The notes beneath the pieces were generated by a model that was not told the DNA's origin, ran no database searches, and saw nothing but the letters and a program-made list of their open reading frames with translations. From Rugosimonospora acidiphila (lineage in GTDB: Bacteria; Actinomycetota; Actinomycetes; Mycobacteriales; Micromonosporaceae), in the NCBI RefSeq assembly GCF_039543385.1, contig NZ_BAABJQ010000022.1:86005-150004 (forward strand): DNA of 64,000 nt, read 5' to 3'. A program made the translations under genes and the position numbers. This document shows, piece by piece, positions 15,437 to 24,463 of this stretch. How positions within the stretch are numbered: position 1 is the first letter of the stretch; each line of letters begins with the position of its first letter.

Positions 15437-16291
15437 TCAGTCCGCGTCGACGGAGCCGGTGAGCCGCAGCCGGCGCTGGGCGCGCTGGTAGAACGTGGTG
15501 CGCCCCAGCCGCACCACCTGTGCCGCGCTGTCCACCACCGTGAGGTCCAGCACGTCACCGGGGCGCAGGTAGCCGGTCAGCTGGCCGTCCGCCTCCATGC
15601 CCACCTCGCCGCTGCCCGGCAGGATCTCCAGGGTCAGCTTCTCGCCGGTGGACAGGAACAGCGCGCGGTTGAACGCCGAGTGCGGGGCGACGGGGGTGAC
15701 CAGCAGCCCGGACGCGTTGGGCGACACGATCGGCCCGCCGGCCGAGAAGCTGTACGCGGTGGAGCCGGTCGGCGTGGCCACGATGACCGCGTCCGCCCCG
15801 TACCGCACGAATGGGTGCCCCTCGACGTGTACCTGCACGACACACACCGGATGTCCGGGTATCCGCATCATGGCCACGTCGTTGAAGGCCAAGGTCTGGC
15901 GACCGCCCCCGGACGCGGACAGCCCCGACCGCGGCTCGGTGGTGAACTCGTGCGCGTCGATCGCGACCAGCGCGTCGGCCAGGTCCGGCGGGTCCACCTC
16001 GGCCAGGAACCCGAGCTTGCCGAGGTTGACGCCGAGCACCGGGACCTGCTTGGTGCTGGACAGCCGCATCGCGCGCAGCATGGTGCCGTCGCCGCCCAGG
16101 CTCACGATCAGGTCGGTGCGCTCGGCCAGCTCCTCCTGCGAGACCTCGGGGATGGGCCGTCCGGTCCGGCCGCCCTCGCCAGGCAGGCCGAGCACGGTGG
16201 CACCCTTGCGGTTCGCCCACGAGCAGATCAGGTCGATGGCCGGAGTGCAGTCCCGGGCCGGGTGCAGAACGAGGCCGACGGCGTTAATCAT
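15437..16291 (-). CDS. NAD kinase (probably a second, paralogous copy)
   Basis: 284 residues. GGDGTMLRAMRL (about residues 72-83) is the nucleotide-binding signature, followed by NLGKLGFLAEVDP and the second-domain PTGSTAYSFSAGGPIVSPN. It makes NADP from NAD and ATP or polyphosphate. The usual NE of the family reads ND in FNDVAMMRIPG, a conservative change. It is not flanked by tlyA and recN, where the main actinobacterial copy normally sits, which suggests a paralogue. The start is the ATG at 16291; a GTG two codons upstream is possible. Confidence 0.87.
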   Translation of the reverse strand: MINAVGLVLHPARDCTPAIDLICSWANRKGATVLGLPGEGGRTGRPIPEVSQEELAERTDLIVSLGGDGTMLRAMRLSSTKQVPVLGVNLGKLGFLAEVDPPDLADALVAIDAHEFTTEPRSGLSASGGGRQTLAFNDVAMMRIPGHPVCVVQVHVEGHPFVRYGADAVIVATPTGSTAYSFSAGGPIVSPNASGLLVTPVAPHSAFNRALFLSTGEKLTLEILPGSGEVGMEADGQLTGYLRPGDVLDLTVVDSAAQVVRLGRTTFYQRAQRRLRLTGSVDAD

Positions 16292-16466
16292 CCCCACGGC
16301 TCGATTCTGCGGCATCGCCGGTCCGGGCGTGGCGGGTGGCCCGTCTCCGATCCGGTTCCCAGCCGGCTTGGACGGTGTTTTGAGCCGATTCAAGCCTTCC
16401 GGGTGAAGCGGTTCTTCCTTTGCGTGGCTGGGTAGGGTGGTTTCGCTGCCGACATGAGGGGGTTCC

Positions 16467-17519
16467 ATGCGCGCATTGACCGTACGGCCGGGGGTTGCCG
16501 ATTCGCTTGCGCTCAGTGACGTCGATGAGCCGCCACCATCCGAGGGTTCGGTGCTGGTCGACGGGCTGTGCGTGGGGCTGTGTGGCACCGATACGGAGAT
16601 CGTCTCCGCCGAGTACGGCGAGGCGCCACCAGGCTCCGAGCTGCTCGTCCTTGGCCACGAGAACCTGGGTCGGGTGGCGCAGGCGTCCCCGGATTCCGGA
16701 TTGTCCGCCGGCGACCTGGTCGTCGGGATCGTCCGGCGACCCGACCCGGAGCCGTGCGCCGCCTGCGCGGCCGGCGAGTGGGACATGTGCCGCAACGGCA
16801 AGTACGTCGAGCACGGCATCAAGGGCCTGCACGGCTTCGCTCGCGAGCGGTGGCGCGCCGACCCGGATGCGCTGGTGCGGCTGGACCCGGGCCTGACCGA
16901 CGTGGGCGTGCTGCTCGAGCCGACCACGATCCTGGCCAAGGCGTGGGAGCAGATCGACCGGATCGGCAGGCGGGCGTACTGGTCGCCCAGGGTCGCGGTG
17001 GTCACCGGGGCCGGGCCGGTGGGCCTGATGGCGGCGTTGCTGGGGGTGCAGCGGGGCCTGGAGGTGCACGTGTTCGACCGGGTCACCGACGGACCCAAGC
17101 CGCAGCTGGTGGCCGACCTCGGCGCCACGTACCACGCCGAGCACCTGCCGGACAGCAAGCTGGAGGCGGATGTGCTCATCGAGTGCACCGGCGTGCCGTC
17201 GGTCATCGTCGACCTGCTCAGCCTCGGCGCGAACGACAGCGTGACCTGCCTGACCGGGGTCTCCTCGGTCGGCGCCACCATCCCGCTGGACATCGGCGGC
17301 CTCAACCGCAACGCGGTGCTGCGCAACGATGTGATCTTCGGGACGGTCAACGCCAACCGGCGCCACTACGAGGCCGGGGTCGCCGCGCTGGCCGCCGCCG
17401 ACCGGGCCTGGCTGAACCGTCTGATCAGCCGCCGGGTGCCGCTGGCGGACTTCCGGGAGGCGTTCGCGCGCAAACCGGAGGATGTCAAGGTGGTGCTGGA
17501 GCTGGGAGCCGCCGGGTGA
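16467..17519 (+). CDS. Glucose 1-dehydrogenase-type zinc alcohol dehydrogenase
   Basis: 350 residues, ATG with GAGGGGG upstream. Catalytic zinc ligands Cys39 (GLCGTD) and His-Glu in VLGHENLG, a structural-zinc loop PCAACAAGEWDMC, and the NAD(P)-binding TGAGPVGLMAAL. The short C-terminus and the loop around GIKGLHGFARER match the archaeal-type glucose dehydrogenase family, which oxidises glucose to gluconolactone. Its stop overlaps the start of the GH15 gene (GTGA), so both proteins are made together, and glucose freed by GH15 would be its substrate. Confidence 0.85.
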   Translation: MRALTVRPGVADSLALSDVDEPPPSEGSVLVDGLCVGLCGTDTEIVSAEYGEAPPGSELLVLGHENLGRVAQASPDSGLSAGDLVVGIVRRPDPEPCAACAAGEWDMCRNGKYVEHGIKGLHGFARERWRADPDALVRLDPGLTDVGVLLEPTTILAKAWEQIDRIGRRAYWSPRVAVVTGAGPVGLMAALLGVQRGLEVHVFDRVTDGPKPQLVADLGATYHAEHLPDSKLEADVLIECTGVPSVIVDLLSLGANDSVTCLTGVSSVGATIPLDIGGLNRNAVLRNDVIFGTVNANRRHYEAGVAALAAADRAWLNRLISRRVPLADFREAFARKPEDVKVVLELGAAG

Positions 17520-19315
17520 GCCGGATCGAGGACTACGCGCTCATCGGCGACCTGCACACCGCCGCGCTGGTCGGCCGGGACGGCTCGATCGACTGGCTGT
17601 GCCTGCCCAACTTCGATTCTCCGGCCTGCTTCGCGGCCCTGCTCGACGAGCCCAAGGCCGGCCGCTGGCTGCTCGCGCCCAAGGGCGGGGGCACCTGCCG
17701 GCGCCGCCGGTACCGGGGCGACACCCTGGTGCTGGAGACGGAGTGGCACACGCCCACCGGGCACGTCCGGGTGATCGACTACATGCCGCCCCGAGGTACC
17801 GCCTCGGACGTGATGCGCATCGTCGAGGGCGTCAGCGGCACGGTGCAGATGCACACCGAGCTGACCCTGCGCTTCGACTACGGCCGGGTGGTGCCCTGGG
17901 TGCGCCGGGTGCCGACCGGGATCGAGGCGATCGCCGGGCCGGACGCGGTGTGGCTGCGCACCCCGGTGCCGCTGCGGGGCGAGGAGAAGTCCACGGTCGC
18001 CGACTTCACGGTGAGCGCGGGGCAGCGGGTTCCGTTCGTGATGACCTGGTCGCCCAGCTACAAGCGCGCGCCGGACCGGCTGGACGCCGAGCGGTGCCTG
18101 GCCGAGACCATCGCGTTCTGGGAGGGCTGGTCGTCACGGTCGCGGGTGACCGGCCGCTGGCGCTCGGTCATCCAGCGTTCGCTGATCGTGCTCAAGGCGC
18201 TGACCTTCGCGCCCACCGGTGGCATCGTGGCCGCGGCCACCACCTCGCTGCCCGAGCAACTCGGCGGCCCGCGCAACTGGGACTACCGGTACTGCTGGCT
18301 GCGCGACTCGACGTACACGCTGCAGGCCCTGCTGGCGGCCGGGTACGTGGACGAGGCGAAGGCGTGGCGGGACTGGCTGCTGCGTACGGTCGCCGGTGAC
18401 CCGTCCGAGCTGCAGATCATGTACAGCATCGACGGCACCCGCCGGCTGCCCGAGTACGAGCTGCCCTGGCTGTCCGGGTACGAGGGCTCGGCGCCGGTAC
18501 GGGTCGGCAACGCGGCGGCCGGCCAGCTGCAACTGGACGTGTGGGGCGAGGTGCTCGACGGGCTCTACCTGGCCCGCCAGGGCGGCCTGCACTCCGACAG
18601 CAACGCCTGGGATCTGCAGGTCGCGTTGCTGGACTACCTCGAGGGGGCGTGGCGCGAGCCGGACAACGGGCTGTGGGAGATGCGCGGCCCGCGCCGGCAC
18701 TTCACCCACTCCAAGGTGATGGCCTGGGTGGCCTTCGACCGGATGGTCCGCAACCACCGGGAGTTCGGCCTGCCGGGCGACGTGAACCTGTGGGAGGCGC
18801 GGCGCGACGAGATTCACGCCGAGGTCTGCGAGCAGGGCTTCGACGCCAAGCGCAACACCTTCGTGCAGTCGTACGGCAGCGCCGAACTGGACGCCAGCCT
18901 GCTGCTGATCCCCAGGGTCGGGTTCCTGCCGGGCAACGACCCGCGGGTGGTCGGCACGGTCGACGCGGTCGGCCGCGAGCTGACCGAGGACGGCTTCGTG
19001 CTGCGGTACCGGACCGGCGCCTCCGACGACGGGCTGCCCGGCTCCGAGGGGGTCTTCCTGGCCTGCTCGTTCTGGCTGGTCGACGCGTTGCACGCGATCG
19101 GTCGGGAGGAGGACGCGGTCGACCTGTTCGAGCGGCTGCTCACCCTGCGTAACGACGTCGGCCTGTTCAGCGAGGAGTGGGATCCCAAGGCGCAGCGGCA
19201 GCTGGGCAACACGCCCCAGGCGTTCAGTCACTTCCCGGTGATCGTCAGCGGGCTGCAGCTGCACGCCCGCCGGCACCGCCGCAGTGACCAGCCAGTACCG
19301 GCTCCGGCAGACTAG
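17516..19315 (+). CDS. Glycoside hydrolase family 15 (trehalase or glucoamylase-like)
   Basis: 599 residues from a GTG in a 4-bp overlap with the dehydrogenase. An N-terminal beta domain starts IEDYALIGDLHTAALVGRDG, followed by the (alpha/alpha)6 barrel with NWDYRYCWLRDSTY, the acid region EPDNGLWEMRGP and the base region LFSEEWDP. It has no signal peptide, so it acts inside the cell. Intracellular actinobacterial members of this group have been shown to be trehalases (mycobacteria), and the coupling to glucose dehydrogenase fits a glucose-releasing enzyme. Maltose or starch oligomers remain possible substrates. Confidence 0.88.
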   Translation: MSRIEDYALIGDLHTAALVGRDGSIDWLCLPNFDSPACFAALLDEPKAGRWLLAPKGGGTCRRRRYRGDTLVLETEWHTPTGHVRVIDYMPPRGTASDVMRIVEGVSGTVQMHTELTLRFDYGRVVPWVRRVPTGIEAIAGPDAVWLRTPVPLRGEEKSTVADFTVSAGQRVPFVMTWSPSYKRAPDRLDAERCLAETIAFWEGWSSRSRVTGRWRSVIQRSLIVLKALTFAPTGGIVAAATTSLPEQLGGPRNWDYRYCWLRDSTYTLQALLAAGYVDEAKAWRDWLLRTVAGDPSELQIMYSIDGTRRLPEYELPWLSGYEGSAPVRVGNAAAGQLQLDVWGEVLDGLYLARQGGLHSDSNAWDLQVALLDYLEGAWREPDNGLWEMRGPRRHFTHSKVMAWVAFDRMVRNHREFGLPGDVNLWEARRDEIHAEVCEQGFDAKRNTFVQSYGSAELDASLLLIPRVGFLPGNDPRVVGTVDAVGRELTEDGFVLRYRTGASDDGLPGSEGVFLACSFWLVDALHAIGREEDAVDLFERLLTLRNDVGLFSEEWDPKAQRQLGNTPQAFSHFPVIVSGLQLHARRHRRSDQPVPAPAD

Positions 19316-19465
19316 CGCGCATGATAAGCCGGGTGGGTGGGTCTTCGCGCATAATTGCGCTATCCGCTCATCTGGTTATGTCGCACTATCTGAAGATGTC
19401 ATGCGTCGCGGCCCTGTACACGCTTGCGTTAGACCAGCGACGGCACAAGCGGAGGGGGAGCGAGA

Positions 19466-19846
19466 GTGCGAGAGCCAGCATTACTGGTAGTTGATGGTGC
19501 GAACGTGGTGGGCTCGGTTCCGGATGGATGGTGGCGGGACCGGCCGGCCGCGGCGGCCCGGCTGCGTGACGCCCTGGTGCCCGTGGCCAGCGGGGGGCTG
19601 GCCAGGGTGAAGACGCCGGTCGAGATCGTCCTGGTGGTCGAGGGCGTGGCGTCCCGGCTGCCGGAGGTACCCGGTGTGCAGGTGGTCCGGGCCGACGGCT
19701 CGGGCGACGACGCGATCGTGGAGCTGGTCAAGGACCGGGGGCCCGAGCGCAAATGCGTGGTGGTGACCGCCGACCGGGAGCTGCGCAGCCGGGTCGGGGA
19801 GCTGGGCGCCTCCGTGCTCGGCCCGCGGTCGCTGCCGTATCCGTAG
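19466..19846 (+). CDS. NYN/PIN-like putative nuclease domain protein
   Basis: 126 residues, GTG start with GGAGGGGGAG upstream. It begins ALLVVDGANVVGSVPDGWW with the first acidic pocket residue of NYN/PIN ribonucleases, and continues with GDDAIVELV and VVTADRELRSRV, which carry the other Asp residues. No extra domain. Members are thought to cut RNA, but function is unproven. The upstream 150 bp are AT-richer than average and probably hold the promoter. A strong terminator follows at 19909. Confidence 0.75.
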   Translation: MREPALLVVDGANVVGSVPDGWWRDRPAAAARLRDALVPVASGGLARVKTPVEIVLVVEGVASRLPEVPGVQVVRADGSGDDAIVELVKDRGPERKCVVVTADRELRSRVGELGASVLGPRSLPYP

Positions 19847-19908
19847 GCCGGAACATCCGCTGCTCGCCTGCGCCGGCGACCGCCCGCCGGCGCGGGCGAC
19901 CGAACGAT

Positions 19909-19950
19909 GAAGGGCCGGCCCACTCCGCGGGGAAGTGGGGCCGGCCCTTT
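19909..19950. terminator. Bidirectional hairpin between convergent genes
   Basis: AAGGGCCGGCC (19910-19920) pairs with GGCCGGCCCTT (19939-19949), with an inner CAC/GTG extension. It separates the NYN gene from the ABC exporter on the other strand. Confidence 0.85.
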
Positions 19951-19967
19951 CTGACTGCGGCCCGGGC

Positions 19968-22900
19968 TCAGGTCGAGACGGGCTCGGCCTGCCCGATGAA
20001 CGTCCGCCACTGCGCGGCGTACAGACCGTCCGCCTCCAGCAGCTCGTCGTGGGTACCGATCTCCGCCACCTTGCCCTGGTCGAGCACCACTATCCGGTCC
20101 GCCCGCGCGGCCGTGGTCAGCCGGTGCGCCACCACCAGGGTGGTGCGCCGGTTGGCCAGCCGGTCGGAGGCTTGCGTGACGATAGCCTCGGTGGCCAGGT
20201 CCAGCGCGGCGGTCGCCTCGTCCATCAGCAGCACGTCCGGTTCGACCAGCTCCGCCCTGGCCAGCGCGAGCAGTTGCCGCTGCCCGGCGGACAGGTTGCG
20301 CCCACGCTCCGAGATCGGGTGCAGGTACCCGCCCGGTAGCCGGGCGATCATGTGGTGCGCGCCCACCCTCGTCGCGGCCGCCTCGATCTCGGCGTCGGTG
20401 GCGTCCGGCCGGCCGTACGCGATGGTGTCCCGCACCGTGCCCGGGAACAGGTACGCCTCCTGCGGCACGACGCCGAGCCGGTGACGGTACTCGGCCAGGT
20501 CGTACCGGCGCACGTCCACGCCGTCCACCTCGACCGAGCCGCCGGTCACGTCGTAGAACCGGGACACCAGCTTGACCAGCGTGGACTTGCCGGCGCCGGT
20601 CTGCCCGACCAGCGCCACGGTCTCGCCGGGCTCGATCGCCAGGGTGACCCCGCGCATCGCCTCGGCGGTGTCCGGGCCGTACCGGAACCGCACGTCGCGC
20701 AGGTCGATCCGCCCGGTCAACCGGCCCGGTACCGGCACCGGGTCGGTCGCCGCCGGCGTGGAGGTCGGCGTGCGCAGCAGGTCGCTGACGCGGCGCAGGC
20801 CGACGGCCGCCTGCTGGTACCCGTCGAAGACCTGCGACAACTGCTGCACCGGTGAGAAGAACATGTCGATGTAGAGCAGGTAGGCGATCAGCGCCCCGGC
20901 CGTCAGCGACCCGGCGTGCACCAGGTGCGCGCCCACGACCAGGGCCAGCGCGCCCGCGGAGCTCGACAGGAACTGCACGAACGGGAAGTAGATCGCGATG
21001 TAGCGCTGGGCCCGGGTACGGCTGACCCGGTAGTCGTTGCTGCGCCCCGAGAACCGCTGCCGATTGGTCTGCTCCCGGCGGTACGCCTGGGTGGTGCGCA
21101 TGCCGGCCACATTTTCCTGCAGGTCGGCGTTGACGATGCTGACCTTCTCCCGGGCCTCGGTGTACGCCTTCGACGACTTGGCCCGGAACAGCAGCGTGGC
21201 GACGAGCATCACGGGCAGGGTCGACAGCACGACCAGGCCCAGCTCCAAGTTGATCAGCAGCAGTGCGATCAGGATGCCCGCGAAGGTCAGCACGCTGACC
21301 GCCGCGGTGGCCAGGCCGGTCTGCAGGAACGTGGAGAACGCGTCGATGTCGCTGGTCATCCTGGTCATGATCCGGCCGGACAACTCGTGCTCGTAGTAGT
21401 CCAGGCCGAGCCGCTGCAGGTGGGAGAAGGTCTTGACGCGCAGCGTGTACAGCAGCCGTTCGCCGTTGCGCCCGGCCACCCGGATCTGCCCGATGTTGAT
21501 CACGACGTCGATCAGCACCACCACCAGGCCGATCACCGAGACGGTCAGGATGATCGGGAAATGCCCGTGCTCGACGCCCCGGTCCACCCCGTCGCGGGTC
21601 AGCACCGGCAGCACCAGGCTGGCGATCGCGTCGAGCGCGACCAGCACCAGGGCGAACAGCAGCGGGCGCAGCACCGGCCGCAGCAGCCGGCCCAGGCCGA
21701 ACGCCGGGTCGGGCGCGCGCACCGAGGTCTCGTCCACGTGCGGCTCGTCGGTGGCCGGTGGCAGCGTCGCGACCTGGGCGAGCAACTCCGGCGTCGGGGG
21801 GATGCTGGCCATGAACCCGGACATCGGGCCGCCGGCACCACCACCGCCACGGGCCATGCCGGCCCGGCCCATGCCGCCGCCCCGGGGCAGGCCGGCCGCC
21901 GCCGCTGAACTGCCGGCGGTCTCGCGGTAGGCCGGCTGGCCATTGTCGTCGCCGTCGATCTCGCGGACCCACAGCTGCGGGGTGATCCCGTCGACTCGCT
22001 CGCCGGTGTCCTCCCCGGCCGGCCGCTCGACCGGCAGTTCGCCGGCGTCGACGCCCTCGGCGTCGGTACCCGGGCCGGACAACAGCAGCCGGTACAGCGG
22101 GCAGCGCTCCTCCAGCTCGTCGTGGGTGCCGACGTCGACCACCCGGCCGGCGTCGAGCACCGCTATCCGGTCGGCCAGCGCCAGCGTGGAGCGGCGGTGC
22201 GCGATGAGCAGCGTGGTGCGCCCCTCCATCACCCGGTGCAGGGTGGCGTGGATTTCGGCCTCGACCCGGGCGTCCACCGCCGAGGTGGCGTCGTCCAGCA
22301 CCAGTACCCGCGGATCGGTGATCAGGGCACGGGCCAGCGACACCCGCTGCCGCTGGCCGCCGGACAGGGTCAGGCCCTGCTCGCCGACCACCGTGTCGTA
22401 CCCGTGCGGCAGCGCCATGATGAACTCGTGCGCCTCGGCCGCCCTGGCGGCGCCGATGATCTGCTCATCGGTGGCGTCCGGCCGGCCGTACCCGATGTTG
22501 GCCCGCACGCTCTCGGAGAACAGGAAGCTGTCCTCCATGACCAGCCCGACCGCCGAGCGCAGCGAGTCCAGGCGCAGCTCGCGCACGTCGCGGTCGCCGA
22601 TGCGCACCGAGCCGCCGCGTACGTCGTAGAAGCGCTGCATCAGCAGCGAGATGGTCGACTTGCCGGAGCCGGCGGTGCCGATCAGCGCCACCGTCTCACC
22701 GGGGCGCACCGACAGCGAGAAGCCGTCGAGCACCGGCTGCGAGGCGACGTACCCGAAGCTCGCGTCGTCGAAGGTGACCCCGGGCGCCTCGGTGGGCGAC
22801 AGTTCGACCGCGTCCGGGGCCTCGGTGACCACCGGGCGGGAGTCGATGATCTCGAAGACCCGGATCACGCTGGCCCGGGCCTGCTGGCCGATGGTCAGCA

Positions 22901-23786
22901 GGCCGGACAGCATCCGAACCGGGGCCACCAGCTGGGCCAGGTAGGTGGAGAAGGCCAGGAACGTGCCGAGGGTGATCTGGCCGTGCACCGCCAGGTAACC
23001 ACCCAGCGCCAGCACGCCGACCTGGCCCAGGGCCGGGATGGCCTGCAGCGCGGGGGTGTAGTGGCTGTTGAACCGGTTGGCCCGCAGCCGCAGGGCGAAC
23101 AGCCGGCGCGCCGTGCCGGCCAGCTTGCCCAGTTCCTGCTCCTCCTGGCCGAAGCCCTTGACCACCCGTACCCCGGTGATCGCGTCATCGACCACGGCGG
23201 CGACCTCGGCGGCCTGCTGCTGGGCCTCCCACGTCGCGGGGAACAGCTTGCGCCGGGACAGCATCGCCACCCACCACAGCCCGGGGCCGACCGCCAGCGC
23301 GACGACCGTCAGCAGCGGGGACAGCACCAGCATCACGACCAGCGAGATGACGAACAGCAGCAGGTTGCCCAGCATGATCGGCAGCATTCCGAGCAGCGCC
23401 TGCACCATGGTGATGTCCGAGGTGGCGCGGCCGATGAGCTGTCCGGTCTGCAACTCGTCCTGGCGCGCGCCGTCCAGCCGGGACAGCGCGGCGAACATGT
23501 CGTTGCGCAGGTCGTGCTGGACGTCCAGGGACAGCCGGCCGCCCTCGTACCGGCGGATGTACGACGCGCCGTAGTTCACCAGTGCGGCGAGGATCAGAGC
23601 CGCGGCCAGGGGCGCCAGGGCGTCGCGCCGGCTCAGGATCGAGTTGTCCACGATCGACCGCTGTAGCAGCGGTACCAGCGCGGTCAGCGCCATGCCCACC
23701 ACCGACGAGCCGAAGGCGAGCACCACCCGCAGCCTGAACCGCCAGCAGTACGCCAGCAGCCGGCGCAACCAGCCGTCCCCGTTCAC
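19968..23786 (-). CDS. Fused double ABC exporter (TMD-NBD-TMD-NBD)
   Basis: 1272 residues from the GTG that overlaps the MarR stop (GTGA) and follows AGGAGG. Half 1: six helices, then NBD1 with GTAGSGKST, LSGGQRQR, Walker B LVLDDATSAVD and AHR. Half 2 (from about residue 700): six helices, then NBD2 with GQTGAGKST, LSAGQRQL, LLMDEATAALD and AHR. NBD1 has Asp in place of the catalytic Glu, and NBD2 has the altered signature. Both defects fall in the same composite ATP site, as in heterodimeric exporters such as BmrCD or TM287/288, here joined in one chain by a Gly/Met-rich linker. Probable drug or lipid exporter controlled by the MarR protein. Confidence 0.92.
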   Translation of the reverse strand: MNGDGWLRRLLAYCWRFRLRVVLAFGSSVVGMALTALVPLLQRSIVDNSILSRRDALAPLAAALILAALVNYGASYIRRYEGGRLSLDVQHDLRNDMFAALSRLDGARQDELQTGQLIGRATSDITMVQALLGMLPIMLGNLLLFVISLVVMLVLSPLLTVVALAVGPGLWWVAMLSRRKLFPATWEAQQQAAEVAAVVDDAITGVRVVKGFGQEEQELGKLAGTARRLFALRLRANRFNSHYTPALQAIPALGQVGVLALGGYLAVHGQITLGTFLAFSTYLAQLVAPVRMLSGLLTIGQQARASVIRVFEIIDSRPVVTEAPDAVELSPTEAPGVTFDDASFGYVASQPVLDGFSLSVRPGETVALIGTAGSGKSTISLLMQRFYDVRGGSVRIGDRDVRELRLDSLRSAVGLVMEDSFLFSESVRANIGYGRPDATDEQIIGAARAAEAHEFIMALPHGYDTVVGEQGLTLSGGQRQRVSLARALITDPRVLVLDDATSAVDARVEAEIHATLHRVMEGRTTLLIAHRRSTLALADRIAVLDAGRVVDVGTHDELEERCPLYRLLLSGPGTDAEGVDAGELPVERPAGEDTGERVDGITPQLWVREIDGDDNGQPAYRETAGSSAAAAGLPRGGGMGRAGMARGGGGAGGPMSGFMASIPPTPELLAQVATLPPATDEPHVDETSVRAPDPAFGLGRLLRPVLRPLLFALVLVALDAIASLVLPVLTRDGVDRGVEHGHFPIILTVSVIGLVVVLIDVVINIGQIRVAGRNGERLLYTLRVKTFSHLQRLGLDYYEHELSGRIMTRMTSDIDAFSTFLQTGLATAAVSVLTFAGILIALLLINLELGLVVLSTLPVMLVATLLFRAKSSKAYTEAREKVSIVNADLQENVAGMRTTQAYRREQTNRQRFSGRSNDYRVSRTRAQRYIAIYFPFVQFLSSSAGALALVVGAHLVHAGSLTAGALIAYLLYIDMFFSPVQQLSQVFDGYQQAAVGLRRVSDLLRTPTSTPAATDPVPVPGRLTGRIDLRDVRFRYGPDTAEAMRGVTLAIEPGETVALVGQTGAGKSTLVKLVSRFYDVTGGSVEVDGVDVRRYDLAEYRHRLGVVPQEAYLFPGTVRDTIAYGRPDATDAEIEAAATRVGAHHMIARLPGGYLHPISERGRNLSAGQRQLLALARAELVEPDVLLMDEATAALDLATEAIVTQASDRLANRRTTLVVAHRLTTAARADRIVVLDQGKVAEIGTHDELLEADGLYAAQWRTFIGQAEPVST

Positions 23787-24238
23787 CGCACCTCCTTCTC
23801 CGCCGCGGCGGATACCCGGCCGCGGAGCCACTCGTCCAGCACGTCACCGGCGTCGGCCAGGCCGTCGATCAGCTGGTCGGCGTCGGCCATCCGGCCCAGC
23901 AGCGGCGCGAGCGCGTCCTGGTACGCCTCGTCGGCGCGGGCCAGTGCCGTCCGGCCGGCGTCGGTCAGCTGCAGCCGCACGATCCGCCGGTCGCCCGGCT
24001 CGCCGCACCGCTCGGCGTACCCGGCGGCGATCAGCCCGTCGGCCAGCGCGGTCAGCGTCGGCTTGCGTACCGCCAGCCGCTGGGCCAGCCGCGCCGAGCG
24101 CTCACCGCCCTCGCTGAGCACGGCGAGCATCCGGTACTGCGGGATGGTTACCCCGGCATTGGCGAATTCCAGCATCCGCTGGAGGCGGGCGAGCACCCGG
24201 ACCGCCCGCAGCCGGCGGGGCGGCGTCGGTGACGTCAT
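23783..24238 (-). CDS. MarR-family transcriptional regulator
   Basis: 151 residues. The winged helix has VTIPQYRMLAVLSEGGERSARLAQRLAVRKPTLTALADGL and the wing GEPGDRRIVRLQLTDAGR. It is coupled to the downstream exporter by a GTGA overlap, so it very likely represses its own operon until a ligand, perhaps an exporter substrate, binds. The promoter region just upstream carries a TTAG-N5-CTAA palindrome that touches the ATG (24240-24252). A TAGGAT box seven bases before the ATG would give a leaderless transcript. Confidence 0.9.
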   Translation of the reverse strand: MTSPTPPRRLRAVRVLARLQRMLEFANAGVTIPQYRMLAVLSEGGERSARLAQRLAVRKPTLTALADGLIAAGYAERCGEPGDRRIVRLQLTDAGRTALARADEAYQDALAPLLGRMADADQLIDGLADAGDVLDEWLRGRVSAAAEKEVR

Positions 24239-24239
24239 G

Positions 24240-24270
24240 TTAGAAATCCTAATGGTTCGACCACCTAACC
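24240..24270 (-). promoter_or_regulatory. Promoter/operator of the MarR-exporter operon
   Basis: TTAGAAATCCTAA (24240-24252) is a TTAG-N5-CTAA inverted repeat. GGTT (24255-24258) and AACC (24267-24270) form a second, looser one. On the minus strand TAGGAT sits in the first repeat as a likely -10. Probable MarR autoregulatory site. Confidence 0.55.
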
Positions 24271-24376
24271 TTCGACGCGTGAGATAGAGATCACCGGCGC
24301 CCGTGCGGGGACGACGGCCGCGCGCGGGGCGGGACGGGACGCTGGGGGGCGTTCGGGGCGCCCCGCCCGCCGAGCG

Positions 24377-24463
24377 GGCTCAGCCGCCGGGGCTCAGCCG
24401 CCGGGGCTCAGCCGCCGGGGCTCAGCCGAGCAAGGCTCAGCCGAGCGGGGCTCAGCCGAGCGG
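24377..24463 (-). repeat. Six 14-15-bp units with TGA, the last being the kinase stop
   Basis: Units ggctcagccgccgg (three copies) and ggctcagccgagcgg-like (three copies). On the minus strand TGA occurs at 24452 (true stop), 24437, 24422, 24408, 24394 and 24380, covering all three frames. The plus strand of the unit has no stop. Confidence 0.92.

Noticed and set aside
19316..19465. A tRNA or small RNA before the NYN gene
   Set aside because: AT-richer and promoter-like, but no T-loop, anticodon arm or stable fold could be made.
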